64,000 bases of DNA from Prosthecochloris sp. (lineage in GTDB: Bacteria; Bacteroidota; Chlorobiia; Chlorobiales; Chlorobiaceae): contig JADMLA020000022.1 in assembly GCA_015482705.2 (NCBI GenBank), forward strand, positions 44,125-108,124, read 5' to 3'. The position numbers and the translations under genes are program-made. The notes below the pieces were generated by a model, which was not told the DNA's origin, did no database searches, and saw only the letters and a list, made by a program, of their open reading frames with translations. Of the stretch, positions 9,772 to 18,800 are shown one piece after another; positions within the stretch are counted from its first letter, which is position 1, and each line of letters opens with the position of its first letter.

Positions 9772-10773
9772 TTACCTTTTCCCCTGTTCGAACTCTTCGG
9801 CAATGAGGACGTCATTTTCACTGCCGATATACAGCGGGGTCCTCTGATGCAGTTCTGCGGGATCGATATCGAGAATGCGTTCTCTTCCATTGGTGGCTCT
9901 TCCTCCAGCCTGTTCGCAGATGAAGGCAAGTGGATTTGCTTCGTACATCAAACGGAGTTTCCCTGCAGGATGCTTTTTCGTTGCAGGATAGACAAAGATG
10001 CCGCCAGTAAGAAGGTTGCGGTGGAAGTCTGCGACGAGTGAGCCTATGTATCGTGTGCTGTAAGGTCTGCCGGTTTCACTATCCTCTTCTTTCAGGTAAT
10101 CGATATAGTTGATTGTGGAATCATGCAGTTGGTGCAAAGAACCTTCATTGATCGAGTAGTATTTTCCCTGTTTCGGTGTCGTGATGTTTTCATGAGAAAG
10201 CAGGAACTCGCCGATGGTTGGGTCATAGGTAAAACCGTGCACACCATGTCCGCTGCTGTAAACCATCACCACGGACGATCCGTAGATCACGTAACCTGCA
10301 GCAACCTGCTGTGAACCTTTCTGTAAACAGTCGTTTATATCCGCTTTTTTGGGGTTGTCGCCCGTCAGGCGGTAGATTGAGAAAATTGTACCGACACTGA
10401 CGTTGACGTCTATGTTGGATGAACCATCGAGCGGATCGAAAAGAAGAACATATTTACCTGTTTCGTTTCTGGGCGGAGCAATCGTCCCTTCGTTTTCCTC
10501 AGAACCCATGATCGCAAACCTGCCATGCTGGCCGATCGCATTGATGATTTTATCATTTGCAAACAGGTCGAGCTTTTTTACCTCCTCTCCCTGGACATTC
10601 GTCGTTCCGGCCATACCGAGGATATCGACCAGTCCGGCACGAACCACCTCTCTTCTGACAAGCTTCGCGGCAAACGCTACATCGTATAGCAAATCAGTCA
10701 GTTCCCCGGTAGCGTGGGGATTGAGTTTCTGTTCTTCGACAAAGTGTCGTTCGATGGTGATCAGTTTGTTCAT
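9772..10773 (-). CDS. fbp: Fructose-1,6-bisphosphatase class I
   Basis: 333 aa, the usual length. The metal and substrate motif [20 protein letters not shown] is at about residue 112, preceded by [22 protein letters not shown] and [20 protein letters not shown] complete the sugar-phosphatase fold. It dephosphorylates fructose-1,6-bisphosphate to fructose-6-phosphate, the committed step of gluconeogenesis, needed by an autotroph that builds sugars from fixed carbon. It is a single gene convergent with the YmdB-like gene and divergent from recJ. Confidence 0.96.
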   Translation of the reverse strand: MNKLITIERHFVEEQKLNPHATGELTDLLYDVAFAAKLVRREVVRAGLVDILGMAGTTNVQGEEVKKLDLFANDKIINAIGQHGRFAIMGSEENEGTIAPPRNETGKYVLLFDPLDGSSNIDVNVSVGTIFSIYRLTGDNPKKADINDCLQKGSQQVAAGYVIYGSSVVMVYSSGHGVHGFTYDPTIGEFLLSHENITTPKQGKYYSINEGSLHQLHDSTINYIDYLKEEDSETGRPYSTRYIGSLVADFHRNLLTGGIFVYPATKKHPAGKLRLMYEANPLAFICEQAGGRATNGRERILDIDPAELHQRTPLYIGSENDVLIAEEFEQGKR

Positions 10774-10941
10774 CTGTTCTTGTCTGGATGGATTCGGAAA
10801 TGTTTCTCTCTATTCGGTCGCTTGCTAATGTACTGTTTTTTTCCAGGCATTTCAAGGGTTGACGCTGAAGCGAAGTAATGCTGCGGAAGTCAATTCCGAT
10901 GCACGACTTCTGTGGTAAGGCAATCGTTCGGAAAAAGCAAT

Positions 10942-10970
10942 TTGTCCTCCCGTAATGAAATGGTTATATA
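10942..10970 (+). promoter_or_regulatory. Possible sigma-70-type promoter of recJ
   Basis: TTGTCC at 10942-10947 and TATATA at 10965-10970 have a 17-bp spacer, ending about 42 bp before the recJ ATG at 11013. Both boxes match four of six consensus bases. Placement between divergent fbp and recJ is right, but the call is only suggestive. Confidence 0.35.
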
Positions 10971-11012
10971 AACCGGTGGTAATTGATACTAGAAGTTCAT
11001 CACCCTGATCTC

Positions 11013-12725
11013 ATGAAACGATATCGATGGAATATTCTCGTGTCGGACGAGGAGAAGTCGGCAAAACTTTCACGTGACATTAATGTCAGTCTGCCAATAG
11101 CAAGAGCGCTGTACAACCGTGGAGTTATTGATTTTGATGATGCGAAAGAGTTTTTCAGACCGAGTCTCGATTCGTTGCCGTCACCGTTTCTTTTCAAGGA
11201 TATGCAGAAAGCCGTCGAGCGGGTTCGAAAAGCTGTGGAAACCGGAGAAAAGATTCTCGTCTATGGCGACTATGATGTGGATGGTACCACCGGAACGTCG
11301 CTTCTTTATCTCTTTTTGCAGTCATTGGGAGCAGAGGTATCATTCTATATCAATGACAGGTTTACGGAAGGATACGGTTTGTCCGAAGCAGGGGTTGCTC
11401 AGGCCGTGAAGCTTGAAACATCGCTGGTCGTTACGGTTGATTGTGGCATACAGGCATACCGTGAAATAGAAATGCTGGCTGCGGAAGGTATAGAGGTGAT
11501 TGTCTGTGACCACCATGAACCCGAGCCCGAAACACTGCCTCCGGCACACGTGATTCTCAATCCAAAAGTACCGGGCTGCGGTTATCCGTTTCGCGAACTC
11601 TGCGGTTGCGGAGTAGCCCTGAAACTGATCCATGCTTTTGCCGAGTCCATGAGAAAACCATCAGAAAAGTGGCTGCAGTATGTCGATCTCGTTGCTATTG
11701 CAACTGCAGCAGATATGGTGCCTCTTGAAAAAGAGAACAGAATATATATGCACAAGGGAATGGAACTTCTGAAGAAAAAACCACGTGCAGGGATCCAGGA
11801 AATGCTTTCCTTGATGGGAATAGATGCCGGCTTGCTGGGGACGGGGCATATCGCTTTTGGAATCGCACCGAGAATCAATGCCGCCGGCCGTTTGCATACG
11901 GCGAGAACGGCAGTCGAGTGGCTTATCGCCGGCTCAAAAGATGAAGCACGGGTTCATGCAGCAGAGCTTGATCGTTTGAACAAAGAGAGGCGACAGATCG
12001 ATAGCGGTATGCTTAAAAGTGCCGAAGCTATGGTTGAGGGTCACTTTGCCAGTTTCTGTTCGTCGATCGTGCTGTATAATGAAGAGTGGCATCTCGGTGT
12101 TCTTGGGATTGTTGCGTCCCGGTTACAGGACAAATACTATCTGCCGACAGTCATCATGGGTGGAAGTGACGGGGTGGTTAAAGGGTCGGTGCGAAGTGTT
12201 CAGGGACTCAATATTTTTGAGGTTTTGCAGCGATGTGACCGTTTTCTCGAAAAGTTCGGAGGTCATGATGCTGCGGCGGGCATCACGCTCAAACCGGAAA
12301 ATATTCCCGGGTTCCGTAAGCTGTTTGACAGGATATGTTCTGAAAAACTTTCACTCGAAAAGCGGCAGAAAGAACTGCAAATCGATTCCCGTTTATTGCT
12401 CGAGGATGTTACCGGTAAATTTCTCAATGTTTTGAAACAGTTCGGCCCCTTCGGGCAGGGTAACCGGGAACCCTTGTTTTACAGCTCGAATCTCAGGCTT
12501 TCGGGATTGCCGAGGTTGTTGCAGGGCAAACATGTTAAGTTCGCCGTGAAAGATATATCAGGAGGGATTCACGATGTTATTGCTTTCGGCAGGGAAGACA
12601 TTTATCGTGAACTCGAACGGGGTTCACGCAGGATGTTCTCCATGGTATATTCGCTTGATGAAAATGAGTGGAACGGTCGAAAAAACGTACAGCTCAAACT
12701 CAAGGATATTGGATTCGATGAATGA
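11013..12725 (+). CDS. recJ: Single-stranded-DNA-specific exonuclease RecJ
   Basis: 570 aa from the ATG at 11013; an in-frame TTG at 10983 would add ten residues. DHH-phosphoesterase motifs are visible: ILVYGDYDVDGTTGTSLLY (motif I), VVTVDCGIQAYREI (motif II), VIVCDHHEPEPETLPPA (motif III, DHH) and GCGVALKLIHAF (motif IV). In the C-terminal half, GIAPRINAAGRLHTARTAVEWL and KFGGHDAAAGITL are the RecJ DHHA1 region. It degrades single-stranded DNA 5' to 3' in recombination and mismatch repair. Length is close to E. coli RecJ (577 aa). Confidence 0.95.
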   Translation: MKRYRWNILVSDEEKSAKLSRDINVSLPIARALYNRGVIDFDDAKEFFRPSLDSLPSPFLFKDMQKAVERVRKAVETGEKILVYGDYDVDGTTGTSLLYLFLQSLGAEVSFYINDRFTEGYGLSEAGVAQAVKLETSLVVTVDCGIQAYREIEMLAAEGIEVIVCDHHEPEPETLPPAHVILNPKVPGCGYPFRELCGCGVALKLIHAFAESMRKPSEKWLQYVDLVAIATAADMVPLEKENRIYMHKGMELLKKKPRAGIQEMLSLMGIDAGLLGTGHIAFGIAPRINAAGRLHTARTAVEWLIAGSKDEARVHAAELDRLNKERRQIDSGMLKSAEAMVEGHFASFCSSIVLYNEEWHLGVLGIVASRLQDKYYLPTVIMGGSDGVVKGSVRSVQGLNIFEVLQRCDRFLEKFGGHDAAAGITLKPENIPGFRKLFDRICSEKLSLEKRQKELQIDSRLLLEDVTGKFLNVLKQFGPFGQGNREPLFYSSNLRLSGLPRLLQGKHVKFAVKDISGGIHDVIAFGREDIYRELERGSRRMFSMVYSLDENEWNGRKNVQLKLKDIGFDE

Positions 12726-13055
12726 GTTTCTCTTCGATGTCTTTGTGATTCATAAACAGTATACTTCATTTTTTCCCTCTATGTTGGTGGAAGACATGGC
12801 TGATAATTATCGTCTTTTCACTTTTGTTTTTCATTTGTTTTTGTACAATGTTTTGTTTTAATGTGAAATACGCGTATTATTAGTGTGTTATGAATATGAT
12901 TTATATTGCTTCGATATATTATCAGTATTCGTCTTGAGCACCTTGGTTCCCCATTAGTACCCGTTATAAGTGTGTATCTATGTATTCTGTGCATCACTGA
13001 AAAGTGAATACACGGTATGTGGCTTTGTATGTTTACCTGCAAATTGGGAGACATC
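12726..13055. other. Intergenic, AT-rich, no gene seen
   Basis: These 330 bp after recJ are AT-rich and contain no convincing coding frame or RNA gene. No clear Rho-independent terminator follows recJ. The right end supplies the ribosome-binding site GGGAG (about 13046) of the small protein that starts at 13056. Confidence 0.6.
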
Positions 13056-13277
13056 ATGAATAATTACGTTTTGCACATCAAAAACCAGCATCCCATTCAT
13101 GTGACTTTTAAAGACAAGGCACAGAGGAGCAATTTCCTGAGAGAAAGTGAGAACATCTTGACCTTGAACACAGAAAAAGGTTCGATTTTCGTTTCTACTT
13201 CGAGTTTTGTGGCATTGATTCCACAGACTATAGAGCATAAGGCAACAACTGAAACGAAAAAAGATGACAACGAATGA
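13056..13277 (+). CDS. Small hypothetical protein (73 aa)
   Basis: Start chosen at the ATG at 13056 because GGGAG lies 7 bp upstream; the frame is open further upstream to 13017. The product begins MNNYVLHIKNQHPIHVTFKD and is hydrophilic, with no signal peptide or membrane segment. It has a beta-rich middle (ILTLNTEKGSIFVSTSSFVAL) and a charged tail (TTETKKDDNE). I do not recognise a family. The layout of strands plus the SD supports a real gene. It precedes the radical SAM gene by 138 bp on the same strand and could share its transcript. Confidence 0.55.
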   Translation: MNNYVLHIKNQHPIHVTFKDKAQRSNFLRESENILTLNTEKGSIFVSTSSFVALIPQTIEHKATTETKKDDNE

Positions 13278-13415
13278 TCACGACGATCGTACAATGCCTT
13301 GATTGCTGAGGTTCACTATGGTAATATAGTGTTATATTCCGGTGAAGAAGGTTTCGTTATATCGGTATGGTCGTACCAGAGTTGCTGCCCGATTAAGAGA
13401 TAAGTACAATCGAAA

Positions 13416-14414
13416 ATGCACGTCGAAGAGCTTCTGAAAAAAACACGTTCAGGTGATGTACTATCCCGCAAGGAGCTGGTGTATTTGCTTGATTTGGCAC
13501 CGGATTCCATGGAATCCTCTATGGTCATGGCTGAAGCAAACCGCTTTTCAAAGGAATTGTCGGGAGGGAAAGCCGAGGTTCATGCACAATTTGCCGTTAA
13601 TCTCGCTCCCTGCCCGTACGATTGTCTTTTTTGCTCTTTTGCAAAGGTGAACGGTGTTTTCAACGAAGCAAAAGAGCTGAGCCCCGAAAGAGCGGTGGAT
13701 CATGCTTGTCAGTTCGAGCGTGATGGGGCAAATGCCGTATTTTTGATGTCGACGGCTACGTACCCGTTCGAGCGCTTTATCGAAGTGTCACAAGAGGTGA
13801 AGAGGAATCTGCAGCCGGAAACAACCCTGATTGCAAATGTCGGTGACCAGACGCTCAAGCATGCTTTTAAACTCAAGGATACAGGATTTTCGGGAGTGTA
13901 TCATGCGGTTCGTCTACGTGAAGGCAAGGATACCCGTCTATCGATAAAGAACCGAAAAGAAAGTATCCTGAATTTCAAGGAAGCCGGTCTTGAAGTGGGG
14001 ACATGTGTCGAACCGGTTGGGCCCGAACATACAAATGAGGAGTTGGCCGAGATGATAGAATTCACGGCCTCTTTCGATCCCGCTTACAGCGGAGTAGCCA
14101 GAAGGATTCCCATACCAGGTACGGTTATGGCCAAAGGAGGAATGATCAGTGAACTTCGTATGGCTCAGATCGTCGCGGTAACCAGGTTGGGAATGCCGCA
14201 ATCGGTCATGGGAAATTGTACGCATGAACCCTGCACTCTGGGAGCTATCGGCGGGGCTAATCTTTTTTGGGCGGAAGTCGGAGCCAATCCAAGAGATACA
14301 GAACAAAATACAGAACATGGCAGGGGAGAGACGGTCAGTAGCTGTCATGCTATTTTCAAAGAAAGCGGCTGGGATGTCGACAATGGTCCGTCACGTTATT
14401 ACAGGAGTAGCTGA
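13416..14414 (+). CDS. Biotin-synthase-like radical SAM enzyme
   Basis: 332 aa. The radical SAM cluster motif CxxxCxxC is formed by Cys66, Cys70 and Cys73 in LAPCPYDCLFCSFAKVNG. Further family features are FLMSTATYPFERF, IANVGDQTLKHAFKLKDTGFSG (GGE-like and strand regions), VGTCVEPVGPEHTNEEL and, near the end, CTLGAIGGANLFWAEVGANP with the following RD..TEHGRG, a C-terminal pattern seen in BioB/HmdB-like radical SAM proteins. It cleaves SAM to a 5'-deoxyadenosyl radical; the substrate is unknown. In green sulfur bacteria candidate roles include tetrapyrrole or bacteriochlorophyll side-chain chemistry (BciD is one radical SAM enzyme of this kind), but nothing in the context proves this. It is probably not true biotin synthase, since no bio genes are nearby. 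Confidence 0.75.
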   Translation: MHVEELLKKTRSGDVLSRKELVYLLDLAPDSMESSMVMAEANRFSKELSGGKAEVHAQFAVNLAPCPYDCLFCSFAKVNGVFNEAKELSPERAVDHACQFERDGANAVFLMSTATYPFERFIEVSQEVKRNLQPETTLIANVGDQTLKHAFKLKDTGFSGVYHAVRLREGKDTRLSIKNRKESILNFKEAGLEVGTCVEPVGPEHTNEELAEMIEFTASFDPAYSGVARRIPIPGTVMAKGGMISELRMAQIVAVTRLGMPQSVMGNCTHEPCTLGAIGGANLFWAEVGANPRDTEQNTEHGRGETVSSCHAIFKESGWDVDNGPSRYYRSS

Positions 14415-14450
14415 ACTGGACGTTGAGCGAGATGATGGAGATTCTCTTCC

Positions 14451-15347
14451 TCATAACTCTTTTTCCCTATTTTCATATTTTTCGCCCGGTCTACCTTGCA
14501 GGAACATGCCGATAAGTGCTGAGAGAGCGCCAATTGCAAAGAAAATAAGTGAGAGGGCTACGCCGGCATTCGTGTCGAGTCCGAGAGGCTGCAGCAGGTA
14601 GAAGAAGGTTATTTCCCTTGCTCCGGCACCGCCTACGGTAATCGGCAGAACTACGGCAACCGTTGAAACAAGGAAAACTGCAAGGTAGTCGATATGGTTA
14701 GACGGCACGGAAAGCGCCAGAAGAATGAACCAGGCCGAAAGCGCTTGAGCAGCCTGAATCAGTATGGATTCCCCTGCGGTAATCAAAAAGATACTGTTGA
14801 ATTGCCTGTAAAGAAGTCTTGTAAGCAACCACGATAACGGGTAGGAAAGTGCGATGACAGCGTAGGTTGCAGGAACATACTCACCATAAAGATTTGCGAA
14901 GCCACTCGGTATGAGAAATACTGCTGTCAGAAATGCCAGCGCGACGACTCCGGCAACCCGGTCCCAGAACACCGCGTTGAAAACATTGACCATTTTGATG
15001 CTGTGGTTCTTTTGCAGGATGTAAATCTTGTAGCCGTCACCCCCTATGCCGCCAGGAAGAAACATGTTGTAAAACATCCCAAGATAGTAAAGCTGAAGAT
15101 TATAGAGCTCCCTGAGTTGCAGACCGATTGCCCTGAAAAATCTGTTCAATCTCAGTGCGTTGAGAATTTTCGAGATGTTGAATACCACGAAAGCAAGCAT
15201 CAGATAAAGCGGGTTGGCCGTACTGATGATTTCCAGAAGCTTTTCCGTATCGGTTTTTATCAGGACTATGGACAGCGCGATACACGATATGAGGAGTTGA
15301 ATGATTGTCCTGACAAGTTTTTTCTTACTGATGCTCTTTTTTATCAA
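14451..15347 (-). CDS. Lysylphosphatidylglycerol synthase TM-region/flippase-like membrane protein (UPF0104)
   Basis: 298 aa with about eight hydrophobic segments. The pattern LNALRLNRFFRAIGLQL followed by LYYLGMFYNMFLPGGIGGDGYK and DRVAGVVALA is characteristic of the UPF0104/AglD-like family, in which FLPGGIGGD is the best-conserved stretch. Members move or transfer lipid-linked substrates at the inner membrane. The gene overlaps the upstream glycosyltransferase by 23 bp, so it is the last gene of the four-gene envelope cluster. A role as flippase for a polyprenyl-phosphate sugar is inferred from that context. Confidence 0.8.
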   Translation of the reverse strand: MIKKSISKKKLVRTIIQLLISCIALSIVLIKTDTEKLLEIISTANPLYLMLAFVVFNISKILNALRLNRFFRAIGLQLRELYNLQLYYLGMFYNMFLPGGIGGDGYKIYILQKNHSIKMVNVFNAVFWDRVAGVVALAFLTAVFLIPSGFANLYGEYVPATYAVIALSYPLSWLLTRLLYRQFNSIFLITAGESILIQAAQALSAWFILLALSVPSNHIDYLAVFLVSTVAVVLPITVGGAGAREITFFYLLQPLGLDTNAGVALSLIFFAIGALSALIGMFLQGRPGEKYENREKEL

Positions 15348-16266
15348 CTATTTCTCTTATGATATAGGGTTTCTTGTTCTGGGATTCATAGTAGGTTCTC
15401 ATAATAAACTCTGCAATGAAACCCGTTGTGATCAACTGGAGGCCGGTGAATGTCAGAATCACGCCGAGCATCAAGAGTGGGCGTCCTCCTATCTCTTGCC
15501 CAATGAGCTTGACGACGAGAAGGTAGAGGTTGATCGCGATGCCCAGAAAAAGAGCGAGAAAGCCCAATGTTCCGAATAGGTGCATCGGTTTTTGGCCGAA
15601 TTTCTGGAAGAAGACCATGAAAAGAAGGTCGCTCAATACCTTGAAAGTTCTACCGATGCCGTATTTGGAAATACCGTACTGCCTTGCGTGGTGTTTGACA
15701 TCCATTTCGGCCATGCGTGCGCCGTAAAGCTGAACGAGCACAGGAATGAAGCGGTGAAGCTCTCCATAGAGCCCGAGGTTTTTGGCCACCTCTTTTTTGA
15801 AGACTTTCAGGGTACAGCCGTAATCCCTGATATGCACGTCCGTCATGGTCCTGATAAGGGTATTGGCGATTCTACTCGGGATTTTTCGGAGAAACATACC
15901 GTCTTTTCGACCTGCTCTTCTGCCTGCTATGACGTCGAGATCGTTATCTTCAAGATAGGAGATCATGGCCGGTATATCGGTCGGATCGTTCTGCAGGTCG
16001 CCGTCCATAGTCGCTATCAATTCGCCTCCGGCGTGGTCGATGCCTGCAGCGAGGGCCGTTGTCTGCCCGTAATTTTTATTGAAAATCAAAATTTTCGTGT
16101 TCTTTGGAGCGAATTTTTTTACCGTCGATACGGTTGCGTCTGTCGAGCCGTCATCGACAATGATGATTTCGTGTTCGATACCGGACAATGCTGATTCGAG
16201 TGCTTCAAAAAGCGATTCGATACTTTCTTCCTCGTTCATCAACGGTATGACAACCGAAAGTTTCAT
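15325..16266 (-). CDS. Family 2 glycosyltransferase, polyprenyl-phosphate type (DPM1/ArnC-like)
   Basis: 313 aa from the ATG at 16266, which gives the typical GT2 beginning MKLSVVIPLMNEEESIESL; the nine codons upstream are not conserved in type. Nucleotide-binding IIIVDDGSTDAT, catalytic MDGDLQNDPTDIP and the acceptor region RRAGRKDGMFLRKIPSRIAN are present, then two C-terminal membrane helices (about 230-255 and 265-295). Such enzymes transfer a sugar from a nucleotide to polyprenyl phosphate on the cytoplasmic face. Its donor would supply the ArnT-like enzyme encoded just upstream (stop 24 bp away). Confidence 0.88.
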   Translation of the reverse strand: MKLSVVIPLMNEEESIESLFEALESALSGIEHEIIIVDDGSTDATVSTVKKFAPKNTKILIFNKNYGQTTALAAGIDHAGGELIATMDGDLQNDPTDIPAMISYLEDNDLDVIAGRRAGRKDGMFLRKIPSRIANTLIRTMTDVHIRDYGCTLKVFKKEVAKNLGLYGELHRFIPVLVQLYGARMAEMDVKHHARQYGISKYGIGRTFKVLSDLLFMVFFQKFGQKPMHLFGTLGFLALFLGIAINLYLLVVKLIGQEIGGRPLLMLGVILTFTGLQLITTGFIAEFIMRTYYESQNKKPYIIREIVDKKEHQ

Positions 16267-16289
16267 AAAGCAGGGTTTATTGAGCCGCC

Positions 16290-17840
16290 TCAAGTGGCGG
16301 AATCGGGAAGTTTTGCTAAAACAATGCCGTTTTTTTCATAAATGACGATAGGGTTTTGGAGCTTTTGGAGGTATTTGACATTCGTAAGGACAATTTCCCC
16401 AGGCTCCGGTCTCCGTCTTTCGGTCAAGGTTTCGGAATATACTAAAAAAGAAGGGTTATTGATTTTCCACATAACGATTTTATAACCGCTTTCTTTTGCG
16501 ATATATGCGGCTTCTTTTACCGGTTCCTGCAGGAGTCTCGCAGCAAGAGGCATGATGTGGAAATTGATTGTAAGGCAGAAAACAATCCCCCCCGCAATAA
16601 AACGGTTCCGGACAGATATACCGGGGAGAAATGAGCATCCGATGACTGCAGCGGCTGCGACTGAGAGCAGTAACAGGTGTCCAGACTGTTTCATGAGCAC
16701 GGTTGCGCTCTCGAGAAGAGCGGAAATATAGAGGTCATCGGTATGTATATGAGAAATAAGCAAGGGTACACATGCGAGCAGGAGAAGGATGGTTGCTGGC
16801 CACAGGTTGATCAGGAAGGCCCGGCGGATTGAATGCAACCCCTGAGCCATAAGAATGAACAGAGGGGTATAGCCGTAAATGATGTAGTGGGGCAGTTTTG
16901 TTCCCGAAAAGGAGAAAAAGATAAAAACAAAACTGAACCATGTCAGCAGATAGCTGTTGAGGGGATCGGCTGTCAGGGACCGTATTTTTCGGAAAACCGG
17001 CCCGAGCAACCCCGTAGCAGGTGAAATGCCGAGAAGAAGGACAGGGATGTAATACCAGAGTGAGCCACCATGTTGTTCCATCGGGCTGCTGAATCTGCCG
17101 ATGTTGTGCTTGAAAAAGAAGCCTTCAATGAACGCCATTCCCTGGTCCAGGTATTCAAGAGTGTACCATGGTAAAACGATAATAGTGAAGAGGAGTATTC
17201 CTGCAGGGTTGAAAACTGCTTTCAACCATGTTCGAAGGTCTCGCTGGAACAGAAAAAAAATAAAGGAAACAGCTGTCGGTATCAGTATTGCAACCGGTCC
17301 TTTCGTCATGAAGCCGATACCTATAGCCGCAAAGGTAAGCAGAATATATCCCTGTTTCCGTTCCTTGTAGTAAAGAAAAATGGAAAACATACCAAGGGCT
17401 AGAACAGCGTTGAGCAGTGCGTCGGCAATTGCTGCTTTACCGATAATGGTCACTTGAAGGGAAAGTGCCATGGTAGCGGTAGCGGCGAAGGCTGTGGATC
17501 TGTCAAACGTTCTGCGGGTGAAAAGATATATGGCGCTTCCCCAGGCGGTGGAGGCGATCGCTGAAGGCAGACGGAAAGCGAATTCACTGAGCCCGAACAG
17601 TTTGACGCTCAGTGCCTGCAGCCAGTAGATCAGAATCGGTTTGTCGAAACGTGGCTCTCCATAGAGATAGGTCGTAAGGTAATTACCGCTTGCCAGCATT
17701 TCACGGGTTGCTTCGCTGAACGCTCCTTCATCGACGTCAAAAAGGGGTGCTGAACCCAGCCCTGCAAAAAAACTCACTATGAAAAGAGCTGCCAGTAGAA
17801 GAACGTCCCATCGGGAAGAATGTTCAGAATGGTTTGTCAT
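16290..17840 (-). CDS. ArnT-like membrane glycosyltransferase (GT39/PMT family)
   Basis: 516 aa from the ATG at 17840; the open frame upstream to 17960 overlaps the PAP2 gene and is not family-like. The protein has about 12 hydrophobic segments and a C-terminal periplasmic part. The first periplasmic loop has DVDEGAFSEATREMLASGNYL and GEPRFDKPILIYWLQAL, the D-E and FDKP signatures of ArnT/PMT enzymes, and FLPSA-like RLPSAIASTAWG follows. These transfer a sugar from undecaprenyl phosphate to lipid A or to proteins in the periplasm. The acceptor here is not known. It overlaps the PAP2 gene by 17 bp. Confidence 0.88.
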   Translation of the reverse strand: MTNHSEHSSRWDVLLLAALFIVSFFAGLGSAPLFDVDEGAFSEATREMLASGNYLTTYLYGEPRFDKPILIYWLQALSVKLFGLSEFAFRLPSAIASTAWGSAIYLFTRRTFDRSTAFAATATMALSLQVTIIGKAAIADALLNAVLALGMFSIFLYYKERKQGYILLTFAAIGIGFMTKGPVAILIPTAVSFIFFLFQRDLRTWLKAVFNPAGILLFTIIVLPWYTLEYLDQGMAFIEGFFFKHNIGRFSSPMEQHGGSLWYYIPVLLLGISPATGLLGPVFRKIRSLTADPLNSYLLTWFSFVFIFFSFSGTKLPHYIIYGYTPLFILMAQGLHSIRRAFLINLWPATILLLLACVPLLISHIHTDDLYISALLESATVLMKQSGHLLLLSVAAAAVIGCSFLPGISVRNRFIAGGIVFCLTINFHIMPLAARLLQEPVKEAAYIAKESGYKIVMWKINNPSFLVYSETLTERRRPEPGEIVLTNVKYLQKLQNPIVIYEKNGIVLAKLPDSAT

Positions 17841-18438
17841 ACATGGTTTTCCGGAAATATTTGTTGTAAAGCAGGATGGTTGTGGCCAGACCGAGGATTG
17901 AGCCGGCAATGACATCACTGAGCCAGTGTTGGGCAAGAATGATTCTGCTCGCCGCAACAATACCCCCTACGATATAGAAAAATATTTTGTAGCGTGGGAA
18001 AATCAGAGCCATCGCAGAGGCTGCTCCCAGCGCTGTGGCTGAATGTCCGGAAGGAAATGATTGCCAGGCATACTCGATGTGAAAAAAATCAAATCCATAG
18101 ATTTGATGGTGATCAAAAAGCCGTGGCCGTGCTCTGCCGAGAAGGCTTTTAAGAGTATAGGCAATGATTCCCGACAATGCAACGGAACTCAGGAGCAGCA
18201 GGCCGCCACCCGCATTGAGCGGATCTTTTTTTCTGTAGAACAGCCATAAGAGTAATCCCCCGGCAAGGTACCATTGAGATTCACCAAGCCGTGTGATCTG
18301 CTTGAAGATCTGGTACAGCATGCTTTCCCGGAGATCGAGAAAAAAATCGGTAACAGGACGGTCAAGCCAGATATAGCTTGCAGTACAAACGAGGATCAGG
18401 GTAACAAGACCTGTGATTGCCGAGACGGTTTTTGACAT
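17824..18438 (-). CDS. PAP2-superfamily membrane phosphatase
   Basis: 204 aa from the ATG at 18438 (a second ATG lies two codons upstream). Five to six membrane segments surround the three phosphatase motifs: KSLLGRARPRL (KxxxxxxRP), SFPSGHSATALG (PSGH) and ASRIILAQHWLSDVIAG (SRxxxxxHxxxD). The family removes phosphate from lipid phosphates such as undecaprenyl pyrophosphate, phosphatidic acid or lipid A. As the first gene of the cluster with an ArnT-like transferase and a polyprenyl-phosphate GT2, a role in recycling the lipid carrier or trimming lipid A phosphate is likely but not shown. Confidence 0.87.
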   Translation of the reverse strand: MSKTVSAITGLVTLILVCTASYIWLDRPVTDFFLDLRESMLYQIFKQITRLGESQWYLAGGLLLWLFYRKKDPLNAGGGLLLLSSVALSGIIAYTLKSLLGRARPRLFDHHQIYGFDFFHIEYAWQSFPSGHSATALGAASAMALIFPRYKIFFYIVGGIVAASRIILAQHWLSDVIAGSILGLATTILLYNKYFRKTMYDKPF

Positions 18439-18800
18439 GAACAAATTAAGTAAAAAGTCGGGTATTCTACCAATACGGTAGGATAACTGCGAGGGTTTTC
18501 TTCAACGATGTGCCGAATTGTCAGAAGTTTTCTCTCGTACGGGACACGACGCTATGACAAGACACGATACCTCCGTTTTTTGAGAGTAGTATAAGGATAA
18601 GCATAACTCGTTGCAAGCGGGGAGTTAAGCGTTTACTCGTTCGAGTGGAGGTGTGTTCTTCTCATGTCGAGAGGCAGGTTTCGGGTTGAAGTGCAGGGCG
18701 AACAGAGAACAGAGACTGGCGTTTAGGGGGTATGAGGATTTCGATCCCGGCTTGTCGGGACCAACGAAGTAATCGAGGTGCAGGAAACAGAGAGGAGCCT
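18439..18800. other. Intergenic region upstream of the PAP2 gene
   Basis: About 360 bp without a convincing gene or RNA. It holds the inverted repeat listed separately at 18601-18630 and a short dyad TCCCG/CGGGA near 18747-18762. The promoter of the PAP2-ArnT-GT2-flippase cluster should lie here on the minus strand. Confidence 0.6.
18601..18630. repeat. Inverted repeat, possible operator
   Basis: TAACTC at 18604-18609 and GAGTTA at 18622-18627 are perfect inverted arms 18 bp centre to centre. The pairing continues as GC/GC beyond one mismatch. It lies 163 bp upstream of the PAP2 gene start on the minus strand. The arms resemble those of the repeat at 63257-63281 upstream of nifH, though the similarity may be chance. 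Confidence 0.35.
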
